Below are positions 43,096 to 51,135 of a stretch of 64,000 bases of DNA, piece by piece. The notes beneath the pieces are model-generated. The model was not told the DNA's origin and did not search any database. It was given only the letters and a program-made list of their open reading frames with translations. How positions within the stretch are numbered: the stretch's first letter is position 1; each line of letters opens with the position of its first letter. The position numbers and the translations under genes were made by a program. The stretch is from assembly GCA_947258585.1 (NCBI GenBank), contig CAMYIZ010000067.1, positions 1 through 64,000 on the forward strand, read 5' to 3'. The DNA is from an uncultured Haliea sp. (GTDB taxonomy: Bacteria; Pseudomonadota; Gammaproteobacteria; Pseudomonadales; Halieaceae).

Positions 43096-43965
43096 ATGCG
43101 TCAAGGCTTCGCCATCGTCCCCCTGCTGAAACTCGTTCGCTTCGACAAGCCTATCGGCACCCTGCTGTTGCTGTGGCCGACCCTGTGGGCACTGTGGATC
43201 GCCGCCGGCGGACCGCCGGAGCCAAAACTGCTGGTGATCTTCGCCCTCGGCACGTTCCTGATGCGCTCAGCCGGCTGCATCGTCAATGACCTGGCAGACC
43301 GCCACTGGGACGGCAGCGTCGAACGCACCAGCACGCGGCCGCTGGTGACGGGTGAGGTCTCCGTCACCCAGGCCCGCATCCTGTTCGTGCTGCTCTGCCT
43401 GGCCTCATTCGGGCTGGTCCTGCTCACCAATACCCTGACCGTACTGCTGTCCGTGGGCGGTCTGCTGCTGGCCTCCACCTACCCGTTCATGAAGCGGTTT
43501 ACCTACTGGCCCCAGGTCGTGCTGGGGGCGGCATTCTCCTGGGCCATCCCCATGGCCTTTGCCGCCCAGCTGGGCGAGCTGCCCAGTGCCCTGTGGTTGC
43601 TGTACATCGCCAACCTGCTGTGGACCATGGTGTTTGACACCCAGTACGCGATGGTGGACCGGGACGATGATCTCAGGGTGGGTATCAAGTCCACCGCCAT
43701 CCTGTTTGGCGACGCCGACCGTCTGGTGCTGGCGGCACTGCAGCTGCTGTGTCTGCTCGCCCTGCTCCTCGCCGGCCAGCGGTTCGGCCTGGGAGGCATG
43801 TATTATCTCAGTCTGGTTGCAGTTGCGCTGCTGTTCGGTTATCACCAGTACCTGATACGCAACCGCGACCGGGACGCCTGCTTCAAGGCGTTCCGCCACA
43901 ACAACTGGGTGGGACTGGTCATCTTCATGGGTATTGCCCTGCACTACGCAAGCCAAGGTCGCTGA
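43096..43965 (+). CDS. ubiA: 4-hydroxybenzoate octaprenyltransferase
   Basis: An inner-membrane prenyltransferase that attaches the polyprenyl tail to 4-hydroxybenzoate. The 289 residues from ATG 43096 contain the two Asp-rich sites, NDLADRHWDGSVERT (about 70-84) and DTQYAMVDRDDDLRVGIKST (about 186-205), and about eight hydrophobic segments. RFDKPIGTLLLLWPTLWALW near 15-34 is very close to E. coli UbiA. A TTG ten codons upstream is an alternative. Confidence 0.96.
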   Translation: MRQGFAIVPLLKLVRFDKPIGTLLLLWPTLWALWIAAGGPPEPKLLVIFALGTFLMRSAGCIVNDLADRHWDGSVERTSTRPLVTGEVSVTQARILFVLLCLASFGLVLLTNTLTVLLSVGGLLLASTYPFMKRFTYWPQVVLGAAFSWAIPMAFAAQLGELPSALWLLYIANLLWTMVFDTQYAMVDRDDDLRVGIKSTAILFGDADRLVLAALQLLCLLALLLAGQRFGLGGMYYLSLVAVALLFGYHQYLIRNRDRDACFKAFRHNNWVGLVIFMGIALHYASQGR

Positions 43966-43972
43966 ACGGGCC

Positions 43973-45139
43973 ATGGCCGCCACCGAAGCAGCGGGCCTGC
44001 CCGTCGCCGAATTTATCGATTCCCTCGCCGCTGTCAGTGCCCGCGAATGGGATGCCGTCGCCGCAACCGACTACCCGTTCCTCCGTCACGCCTTTCTGCT
44101 GGGCATGGAGGAAACCGCCTGCACCACCGCCGCGACCGGCTGGCAGCCCTGCCACCTGCTGCTGCGCCAGGACGGGCGACTGATAGCGCTGCTGCCCCTG
44201 TACCTGAAGTCCCACTCCTACGGCGAGTACGTTTTCGACTGGTCCTGGGCCGATGCCTGGCAGCGCGCAGGTCTCAGCTATTACCCGAAGCTGGTATCGG
44301 CGATTCCCTTCACCCCCGCCACCGGACCCCGCCTGTGCGTGGCCCCCGGGCTCGACAGCGACGCCCTGTGGGACCACGCCCTGGCGGCCATCCGCCGCTT
44401 TGCCGGTGCCAGGGGCATTTCCTCGTGGCACCTGCTGTTTCCGGAACAGGACACCTCCGACCGCCTGCTGGCCGCCGGGCTGCCCCAGCGCATGTCGACC
44501 CAGTTCCACTGGCTCAATGAAGGCTACGACAGTTTCGATCAGTTCCTGGCAACCTTTGCCAGTCGCAAGCGGAAAAACCTGCGCCGTGAGCGCGAGCGAG
44601 TCGGGGAGCAGGGCCTGCGGCTGGAGTTGCTGCGCGGCGCCGAGATTACCCCGTCACACTGGGAGCAGTTTCACCGCTTCTACCAGCTCACCTACGCCAA
44701 GCGCAGCGGCCATGGCGGCTACCTGACCCGCGACTTTTTCCTGCAGACAGCCCCGTCACTCGGGGACCAGGTAATCATGGTGGTGGCGGCGCACGGCGCC
44801 AGGGCGGTGGCCGCCGCCCTCTACTTCCGCTCGGCAACCACGCTGTTCGGGCGCTACTGGGGGTGCATCGAGGAATTCGACTGCCTGCATTTCGAGGCCT
44901 GCTATTACCAGGGTATCGAGTACTGCATCCGCGAGGGGCTGCAACGTTTCGACCCCGGCGCCCAGGGCGAGCACAAGATCCAGCGCGGCTTCCGCCCGGT
45001 ACACACCTTTTCCAACCACTGGATAGCCGACCCACAGCTGGCGGCGGCGGTTGCCGACTTTACCCGCCGCGAGCGGCCCCACATCGAGGCCTATCGGCAG
45101 GACGCCGCCACCCTGCTGCCCTTTCGCCGGGACAGCTGA
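43973..45139 (+). CDS. FemAB-like GNAT family N-acyltransferase (PF04339 type)
   Basis: A 388-residue protein of the FemAB-like/DUF482 group. The double GNAT fold shows FLRHAFLLGMEETACTTAATGWQPCHLLLRQDGRLIALLPLYLKSHSYGEYVFDWSWADA in the first half and FASRKRKNLRRERERV, FYQLTYAKRSGHGGYL, and LQRFDPGAQGEHKIQRGFRPV in the second. The acceptor is unknown; homologues are often annotated only as GNAT. The ATG at 43973 lies 7 bp after ubiA, so it is probably in the ubiCA transcript. It converges with the flavin monooxygenase. Confidence 0.88.
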   Translation: MAATEAAGLPVAEFIDSLAAVSAREWDAVAATDYPFLRHAFLLGMEETACTTAATGWQPCHLLLRQDGRLIALLPLYLKSHSYGEYVFDWSWADAWQRAGLSYYPKLVSAIPFTPATGPRLCVAPGLDSDALWDHALAAIRRFAGARGISSWHLLFPEQDTSDRLLAAGLPQRMSTQFHWLNEGYDSFDQFLATFASRKRKNLRRERERVGEQGLRLELLRGAEITPSHWEQFHRFYQLTYAKRSGHGGYLTRDFFLQTAPSLGDQVIMVVAAHGARAVAAALYFRSATTLFGRYWGCIEEFDCLHFEACYYQGIEYCIREGLQRFDPGAQGEHKIQRGFRPVHTFSNHWIADPQLAAAVADFTRRERPHIEAYRQDAATLLPFRRDS

Positions 45140-45151
45140 GCCGCACGGGGG

Positions 45152-46615
45152 TCAGGACATGTCGAAATCGGCAAAGTCCGGGGCGCGCATGTGCCACCAG
45201 TAATACAGCGTCGACCGGGGCCAGTTGTTGACCACCTTGCCGGCGGCGTTCTTGTACCAGCTGTCGCAGTTGGCCACCCACACCGTTCCCGCCATGTCGC
45301 CCTGCAGGCGGTCGTTGTAGGCGCGCATGACCGCGGCATTCACCGCCAGCGACTGCAGATCGTGGGCCAGCATCTTGTCGATACACGCGGCGATATAGTT
45401 CACCTGCCGTTCGACCATGAAGATGATGGAGTTGCTTCCCAGGTTGGTATTGGGGCCGTAGAGCATGAACAGGTTGGGGAAGCCGGCGACGCAAACACCG
45501 CGATAGGCCTCGGCGCCGTCGGCCCAGGCCTGCCTCAGGCTGCGCCCGCCGGTACCAATGAAATCCACCCCGGACAGCATCGCCGAGGTGTTGAATCCGG
45601 TGCCATAGATAATGACGTCGACCGGTCGCGGCAGGCCATCTTCCGTGACCACGCCCTGTTCATCGATGGCGGCAATGGCTGAGGTGACCAGCTCCACATT
45701 GTCACGGGCAAAGGCCTGGTAATAGTCGTCGGCAACCAGGATCCGCTTGCAACCCACGGGATAGTCCGGAGTCAGCTTGCGGCGCAATTCCGGATCCTGG
45801 ATGTGTTCTTCCAGATGCTCCCGGGCCCATTTTTCCCACAGCGGGCGCAGTAACCGACTGTTGCGCAAGACCGGGTAGAACAGCAGCTCCCCGCGGATAT
45901 ACACCCCGGCCCGGTGTAGTTTCTGCAGCCAGGGCCAACGCGCGAACCGGCGCTTCTGGGCGTCGGTGTAAGCGCTGTCGTTACGCTTGATCACATAGTT
46001 CGCACTGCGCTGGTACACATGCAGCTGGGCCGCCTGGGCGGCGACGTGGGGAATGAACTGCAGGGCACTGGCGGCATTGCCAATCACTGCGACCCGTTTG
46101 CCGGTGAGGTCGATATCGTGGCGCCAGCGGGCGGAGTGGAAAGACACCCCGCCAAAGGTGTCAGCACCGGGGAAGTCCGGCGTATGGGGCAGATTGAGCT
46201 GGCCCAGGCCGCTGATCAGCACCTTGCTGCGCAGCTGTTCACCGGATTCCAGCGTGACTTCCCACGCCCCGGCGCCCTCATCGAAGCGCGCCGAACGCAC
46301 GGTTGTCGACAGCCGCAGGCGATCGCGCAAGCCATACTTGTCCGCGCAATGCTCGAAATAGGCGCGAATCTCATCCTGCGCCGAATATTCGCGGGACCAG
46401 TTCGGGTTGGGCTCGAAGGAGTAGCTGTAGAGTACCGAGGGTACATCACAGCAGGCACCGGGGTAGGTGTTGTCGTGCCAGGTGCCACCCACACCCGCGG
46501 ATTTTTCCAGGATCAGGAAATCGTCAATGCCCATACCCTGCAACCGGATTCCGGCGCACAGGCCGGACATGCCCGCGCCGATTATGATGACCTGGTGCAT
46601 TGTGGCGTCGCTCAT
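45152..46615 (-). CDS. Flavin-containing monooxygenase, Baeyer-Villiger type
   Basis: A 487-residue NAD(P)H- and FAD-dependent monooxygenase. The FAD motif is IIIGAGMSGLCAGIRLQ (residues 10-26), then GGTWHDNTYPGACCDVPSVLYSYSF, the type I BVMO fingerprint FxGxxxHxxxW as FGGVSFHSARW followed by Arg instead of the usual Pro or Asp, and the second Rossmann motif VAVIGNAASALQFIP near 172-186. Substrates are probably ketones or sterol-like carbonyls, not determinable here. It lies 42 bp downstream of yaaA on the same strand. Confidence 0.9.
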   Translation of the reverse strand: MSDATMHQVIIIGAGMSGLCAGIRLQGMGIDDFLILEKSAGVGGTWHDNTYPGACCDVPSVLYSYSFEPNPNWSREYSAQDEIRAYFEHCADKYGLRDRLRLSTTVRSARFDEGAGAWEVTLESGEQLRSKVLISGLGQLNLPHTPDFPGADTFGGVSFHSARWRHDIDLTGKRVAVIGNAASALQFIPHVAAQAAQLHVYQRSANYVIKRNDSAYTDAQKRRFARWPWLQKLHRAGVYIRGELLFYPVLRNSRLLRPLWEKWAREHLEEHIQDPELRRKLTPDYPVGCKRILVADDYYQAFARDNVELVTSAIAAIDEQGVVTEDGLPRPVDVIIYGTGFNTSAMLSGVDFIGTGGRSLRQAWADGAEAYRGVCVAGFPNLFMLYGPNTNLGSNSIIFMVERQVNYIAACIDKMLAHDLQSLAVNAAVMRAYNDRLQGDMAGTVWVANCDSWYKNAAGKVVNNWPRSTLYYWWHMRAPDFADFDMS

Positions 46616-46657
46616 GTTGTGCCCCTGTTATCGTAATCGGGGACACCGGGGCGCCGG

Positions 46658-47437
46658 TCAGGCGGTCGGTGCCTTGCGGGTAAACACCGGTTCCCGGGGG
46701 CCGGATTCCCGGCGATTGTAGCTGTAGCCGTCGACACTGAACTGCAGCAGGCTGTCGGCGTCATTGAGCCCGTTCTCGATGATGAAGCGCGCCATCTGGC
46801 CCCGGGCTTTCTTCGCGTAGAAGCTGATGACCTTGTACTTGCCGTTCTTCAGGTCCCGGAACTGGGGTGTGATGATATCGGCATCCAGCGCTCCGGGCTG
46901 CACCGCCCTGTAGTATTCATTGGAGGCGAGATTCACCAGTACCCGGCTGCCGCTCTTGCCCAGCTCGGCGTTGATGGCCCGGGTGATCTCCCCTCCCCAG
47001 AACTGGTAGAGGTTGCTGCCGCTGCGGTTGGCGAACTTGAGGCCCATTTCCAGGCGGTAGGGCTGCATCAGGTCCAGCGGGCGCAACAGGCCATACAGCC
47101 CCGAGAGGATGCGCAGGTGTTTTTGCGCGAAATCCAGCTGTGCCTTGTCCAGGGTATCCGCTTCCAGGCCGGTATAGACGTCACCGCGAAAAGCGAGGAT
47201 CGCCTGCTTGGCATTGTCCAGGCTGAAAGGCGTCGTCCAGTTGTGAAACCGGCGATGGTTGAGCTCGGCAATCGCCTCGCTGACGCCCATCAGCTCGCGG
47301 ATGGCCGCCGGGTCCAGTTTGCGGGCATCCTCCACCAGCGCTGCGGATTGCTCGAGAAAGCGGGGCTGGGTGCTTTTCCGGGTCGCGGGAGGCGTGTCAA
47401 AGTCCAGCGTCTTCGCCGGCGAAATCAGTGTCAGCAT
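46658..47437 (-). CDS. yaaA: Peroxide stress protein YaaA
   Basis: A DNA-binding protein induced by peroxide in E. coli, where it lowers free iron and limits Fenton damage. The ATG at 47437 gives MLTLISPAKTLDFDTPP and 259 residues, against 258 in E. coli; the frame is open far upstream but non-homologous. FRGDVYTGLEADTL, LRILSGLYGLLRPLDLMQPYRLEMG and ISFYAKKARGQMARFII are family blocks. It is divergent from dctQ by 102 bp. Confidence 0.96.
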   Translation of the reverse strand: MLTLISPAKTLDFDTPPATRKSTQPRFLEQSAALVEDARKLDPAAIRELMGVSEAIAELNHRRFHNWTTPFSLDNAKQAILAFRGDVYTGLEADTLDKAQLDFAQKHLRILSGLYGLLRPLDLMQPYRLEMGLKFANRSGSNLYQFWGGEITRAINAELGKSGSRVLVNLASNEYYRAVQPGALDADIITPQFRDLKNGKYKVISFYAKKARGQMARFIIENGLNDADSLLQFSVDGYSYNRRESGPREPVFTRKAPTA

Positions 47438-47539
47438 GGAAACGGGTCCGTCAGGGGCTTGATCGGGCTGATGCAGCTTGTGCCCAACTATAACGCCTAT
47501 GATACCCTGCACCGGTTTGTTCAAAAAGACCAATAACAG

Positions 47540-48052
47540 ATGGCCCTGTTGACACTTGCTGTGCGCACGATTGACCGCTTCACCGAGACCTCCGGCAGGC
47601 TCCTTGCCTGGCTGTTGCTGGCGATGGCCCTGCTGACTGCCGCGGTGGTGCTGCTGCGCTACGGCTTCAATACCGGCTCCATCATGGCCCAGGAAGCAAT
47701 CACCTACCTGCATGGCTGCGTATTCATGCTGGGCGCGGCCTACACCCTGAAGCACGACGGCCATGTGCGGGTGGATATCTTCTATCGGCGCTTCTCGCCC
47801 CGGGGCCAGGCCTGGATCAACGCGATCGGCGGCATCGTGTTCCTGCTGCCCATGTGCGGGTTCATTCTCGTGTCCAGCTGGGACTACGTCGAGGCCAGCT
47901 GGATCATCCGCGAAACCTCGGCCGAAGCCGGGGGCATCCCGGCGGTGTTTCTGCTGAAAACCCTGCTGCCGCTGCTCGCCATCAACCTGTTCCTGCAGGC
48001 CCTGGCGGAAACCCTGCGCAACGCCTCCCTGCTGGTTGGGGGGCAGAGCTGA
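47540..48052 (+). CDS. TRAP transporter small permease (DctQ family)
   Basis: The small membrane subunit of a tripartite ATP-independent periplasmic transporter. The 170 residues have four hydrophobic segments; the second is followed by the DctQ-type AQEAITYLHGCVFMLGAAYTLKHDGHVRVDIFY. It is joined to the large permease by a one-base stop/start overlap. The substrate-binding gene lies about 1.8 kb further on the opposite strand. Confidence 0.93.
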   Translation: MALLTLAVRTIDRFTETSGRLLAWLLLAMALLTAAVVLLRYGFNTGSIMAQEAITYLHGCVFMLGAAYTLKHDGHVRVDIFYRRFSPRGQAWINAIGGIVFLLPMCGFILVSSWDYVEASWIIRETSAEAGGIPAVFLLKTLLPLLAINLFLQALAETLRNASLLVGGQS

Positions 48053-49416
48053 TGGACGGCTACATCGCGCTCTACATGTTCGCCGCCATCTGCCTGCTGT
48101 TGATGCTCGGCTACCCGGTGGCGTTCACCCTGGCGGGTACGGCGCTGGCCTTTGCCGCAGTGGGCGTCATTGCCGGGCATTTCGACCCCGCGTTTCTCGC
48201 GGCGCTGCCGGCGCGCATGTTTGGCACCATCAGCAACGACACCCTGATCGCCGTGCCGCTGTTCATTTTGATGGGGGTGATCCTGGAGAAATCCCGGATC
48301 GCCGAGCAGCTGCTGGGCACCATGTCGCGGAGTTTCGGCTCACTGCCCGGGGGCCTGGGTATCGCCGTCATACTGGTGGGGATGCTGTTGGCGGCGAGCA
48401 CCGGGATCGTCGGCGCCACGGTAGTGACCATGGGCCTGCTGTCTCTGCCGAGCATGCTCAAGGGCGGCTACAGCCCGTCCCTGGCCGCAGGCACCATCTG
48501 CGCCACCGGCACCCTGGGACAGATCATTCCACCCTCGATCGCCCTGGTACTGCTCGGTGACGTCCTCTCCAATGCCTACCAGCAGGCACAGCTGAGCATG
48601 GGGATCTTCAACCCCAAGACGGTGTCGGTCGGTGACCTGTTCGTGGGCGCCCTGATTCCGGGGATCCTGCTGGTACTGCTGTACCTGGCCTACGTCATGG
48701 CTGTCGCCCGGTTCCGACCGCGGTTGGCGCCCAATGTGGAAACCGAGCCGGTGGCGCTGGCCGAACTGCTGGGCAGCCTGCTCCCGCCACTGGTGCTGAT
48801 CGCCGTGGTGCTGGGCTCAATTCTGGCGGGCGCCGCCACCCCGACCGAGGCCGCCGGCGTCGGCGCCGTGGGCGCCCTGTTGCTGGCCCTGGCCAAGCGC
48901 GAGATGCCCCTGCCACGCCTGCGGGAGGCAGTGATCGACACCATGAAAGTCACCTGCATGGTGTTCATGATCCTGATCGGAGCGGCGGTGTTTTCCCTGG
49001 TGTTCCGCGGCTTTGGCGGTGAGGACCTGATCCATCACTGGTTCGGCCAGATGCCCGGCGGCGTGTTCGGCGCCACGCTGGTGGTAATGCTGGTGATTTT
49101 CCTGCTGGGTTTCATCCTCGACTTTATCGAGATCACCTTCGTGGTGGTGCCGATTGTCGGACCGGTGCTGCTGATGATGGGACTGGATCCGATCTGGCTG
49201 GGCATCATGATCGCCATCAATCTGCAGACCTCTTTCCTCACCCCGCCCTTTGGCTTCGCCCTGTTCTACCTGCGCGGCGTGGCGCCGCCAGAGCTGCGTA
49301 CCAGCGCTATCTACCGGGGTGTGATTCCCTTTATAATCATCCAATTGCTGGTGCTGGCGGCCCTCTGGGTGTGGCCCGCCCTGGCGACATGGCTGCCCGC
49401 CGCCCTGAAACAATAG
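48052..49416 (+). CDS. TRAP transporter large permease (DctM family)
   Basis: The 454-residue transport-channel subunit, with about 12 hydrophobic segments. FILMGVILEKSRIAEQLLGTMSRSFGSLPGGLGIAVILVGMLLAASTGIVGATVVTMGLLSLPSML and CATGTLGQIIPPSIALVLLGD are typical DctM blocks, as is NLQTSFLTPPFGFALFYLRG near the C-terminus. The GHAV-type loop sequence resembles the 2-oxoacid (TakM-like) group, consistent with the nearby binding protein. Confidence 0.94.
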   Translation: MDGYIALYMFAAICLLLMLGYPVAFTLAGTALAFAAVGVIAGHFDPAFLAALPARMFGTISNDTLIAVPLFILMGVILEKSRIAEQLLGTMSRSFGSLPGGLGIAVILVGMLLAASTGIVGATVVTMGLLSLPSMLKGGYSPSLAAGTICATGTLGQIIPPSIALVLLGDVLSNAYQQAQLSMGIFNPKTVSVGDLFVGALIPGILLVLLYLAYVMAVARFRPRLAPNVETEPVALAELLGSLLPPLVLIAVVLGSILAGAATPTEAAGVGAVGALLLALAKREMPLPRLREAVIDTMKVTCMVFMILIGAAVFSLVFRGFGGEDLIHHWFGQMPGGVFGATLVVMLVIFLLGFILDFIEITFVVVPIVGPVLLMMGLDPIWLGIMIAINLQTSFLTPPFGFALFYLRGVAPPELRTSAIYRGVIPFIIIQLLVLAALWVWPALATWLPAALKQ

Positions 49417-49456
49417 GGCCCGGCAACGTTACCCGGAACACACAACCAGGCTTCGC

Positions 49457-49849
49457 ATGAACGACATCGATACCACACCCATGCCCCAGGGCGATCTGGC
49501 TCTGCAGGTCGTCGCCATGCCGCGGGACACCAATGCCAGCGGTGACATTTTCGGCGGCTGGCTGGTCTCGCAGATGGACATGGCCGGTTCCGTCACTGCC
49601 ACGGATGTGGCGGGAGGCCGCGTCGCCACCGTGGCCATCGAGGGTATGGCTTTCCTGACGCCGGTGCACGTTGGCGCCGTGGTGGCCTGCTATTGCGACG
49701 TCCTGGAAGTGGGCCGCAGCTCCGTGCGCATCGTGGTGGAAGTATGGATCAACTCCAAGCACGACGGTGAGCCGATCAAGGTCACCGAGGGGGAGTTCGT
49801 GTTCGTCGCCATCGACGAGAAGGGCAGAACCCGCGCCATCAGCGCCTGA
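49457..49849 (+). CDS. yciA: Acyl-CoA thioesterase, YciA type
   Basis: A 130-residue hot-dog-fold thioesterase that hydrolyses acyl-CoAs in the cytosol. LALQVVAMPRDTNASGDIFGGWLVSQMDMAGSVTA (about 15-49) holds the catalytic Asn and Asp region, and EGMAFLTPVHVGAVVACYCDVLEVGRSSVRIVVEVW follows. It lies 40 bp after the TRAP large permease and its stop abuts the convergent binding-protein gene, so it separates the parts of the transporter. Confidence 0.93.
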   Translation: MNDIDTTPMPQGDLALQVVAMPRDTNASGDIFGGWLVSQMDMAGSVTATDVAGGRVATVAIEGMAFLTPVHVGAVVACYCDVLEVGRSSVRIVVEVWINSKHDGEPIKVTEGEFVFVAIDEKGRTRAISA

Positions 49850-51016
49850 TCAGTCCCGGTCCAGCACCTCGTCCCGGGCGTTGATATACGCTTGCTCGGA
49901 GATGTGGTGGTAATTCCGCACCCCCGCGTAGAATTCAATAAACGAGGCGTACACCTTCGCCGCCATCGGATCCGCGGCGACCAGGTCCCGCATGGCCTGC
50001 TCGCCCGCGGTATGAAAGGCCTGCATGACATCGTCCGGCAGCTGCCGCAGCTGTACCCCGTGATTCTCCACCAGCTCCCGCAAAGCGGCATTGTTGCGCG
50101 CGGTGAACTCGTCGAGCATGTCCTGGTTGGCGGCGCGGGCCGCGGCGGTGACAATGGCCTGCAGGTCCGGCGGCAGCGCCTCGTAGGAGTCCTTGTTGAC
50201 AATGAACTCGAGCATGGCACCGGGTTCGTGCCAGCCGGGATAGTAGTAGTACTTGGCCACCTCATGCAGGCCCAGGGCCAGGTCGTTGTAGGGCCCAACC
50301 CACTCGGCGGCGTCGATCACGCCGGTCTGCAGCGAGGTATACAGCTCGCCGCCGGAAATGCGCACGGACGTACCACCCGCTGCGCTGAACACCTCGCCGG
50401 CCAGCCCCGGAATACGCATTTTCAGGCCCTGCAGGTCCGCCAGGGAGTTGATTTCCTTGCGAAACCAGCCCGCCATCTGCACCCCGGAATTGCCCCCGGC
50501 GAAGGGGATGATGTTGGACGGCGCGTAGGCCTCCCGCCACAGTTCCAAGCCGCCGCCGTAGTGCAGCCAGGCATTGATTTCCTGGGCGGTCATGCCAAAC
50601 GGGATGGCGGTGAAGAACACCGAGGACGGCACCTTGCCCTTCCAGTAGTAGGCGGCACCGTGGCCCGCATCCGCCACCCCCTGGCGCACCGCGTCAAATA
50701 CCTCGAAAGCGGGGACCATCTCGCCAGCGCCGTAGACCCGGGCCGTCAGTCGGCCATTGCTCATTTCGCCGACCATGCGGGCAAAGTTCTCTGGCCCGGA
50801 GCCGAGCCCGGGCAGGTTCTTCGGCCAGGTGGTGACAATCTTCCAGGTATAGCGGGCCTGGTCACCGCCGCCCGCCTGGACCCCATCGCGCCCCGCCAGG
50901 GCACCTATGCCGCCGCTGCGCTCGCTGGCCCACAGGGCGACGACGACCACCAGTGCGGCCAGCAGGAGCAGGATGATGGCGGGGCTGTAGCGGCGTTCAA
51001 TGGGAGACAAAGCCAT
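49850..51016 (-). CDS. TRAP transporter substrate-binding protein, TakP/2-oxoacid type
   Basis: A 388-residue periplasmic solute receptor. The N-terminus (SPAIILLLLAALVVVVALWASERSGG) is a strong hydrophobic segment without an obvious AxA cleavage site, so it may be membrane-anchored. YTWKIVTTWPKNLPGLGSGPENFARMVGEMSNGRL and SLQTGVIDAAEWVGPYNDLALGLHEVAKYYYYPGWHEPGAMLEF strongly resemble TakP-type receptors of 2-oxoacids such as pyruvate. Substrate assignment is by likeness only. It should partner the divergent-strand DctQ/DctM pair. Confidence 0.9.
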   Translation of the reverse strand: MALSPIERRYSPAIILLLLAALVVVVALWASERSGGIGALAGRDGVQAGGGDQARYTWKIVTTWPKNLPGLGSGPENFARMVGEMSNGRLTARVYGAGEMVPAFEVFDAVRQGVADAGHGAAYYWKGKVPSSVFFTAIPFGMTAQEINAWLHYGGGLELWREAYAPSNIIPFAGGNSGVQMAGWFRKEINSLADLQGLKMRIPGLAGEVFSAAGGTSVRISGGELYTSLQTGVIDAAEWVGPYNDLALGLHEVAKYYYYPGWHEPGAMLEFIVNKDSYEALPPDLQAIVTAAARAANQDMLDEFTARNNAALRELVENHGVQLRQLPDDVMQAFHTAGEQAMRDLVAADPMAAKVYASFIEFYAGVRNYHHISEQAYINARDEVLDRD

Positions 51017-51135
51017 GGTTATTCTACTTGGAGGTGGAAGGTGTATTTATTGGAGTTGGCCGCAGTCTACCCCGAGGGGTTGGGGTTGACCAGCTACCCG
51101 GGGCCGGCCGCGGCGCACCAATAGGCCGCACCGGC

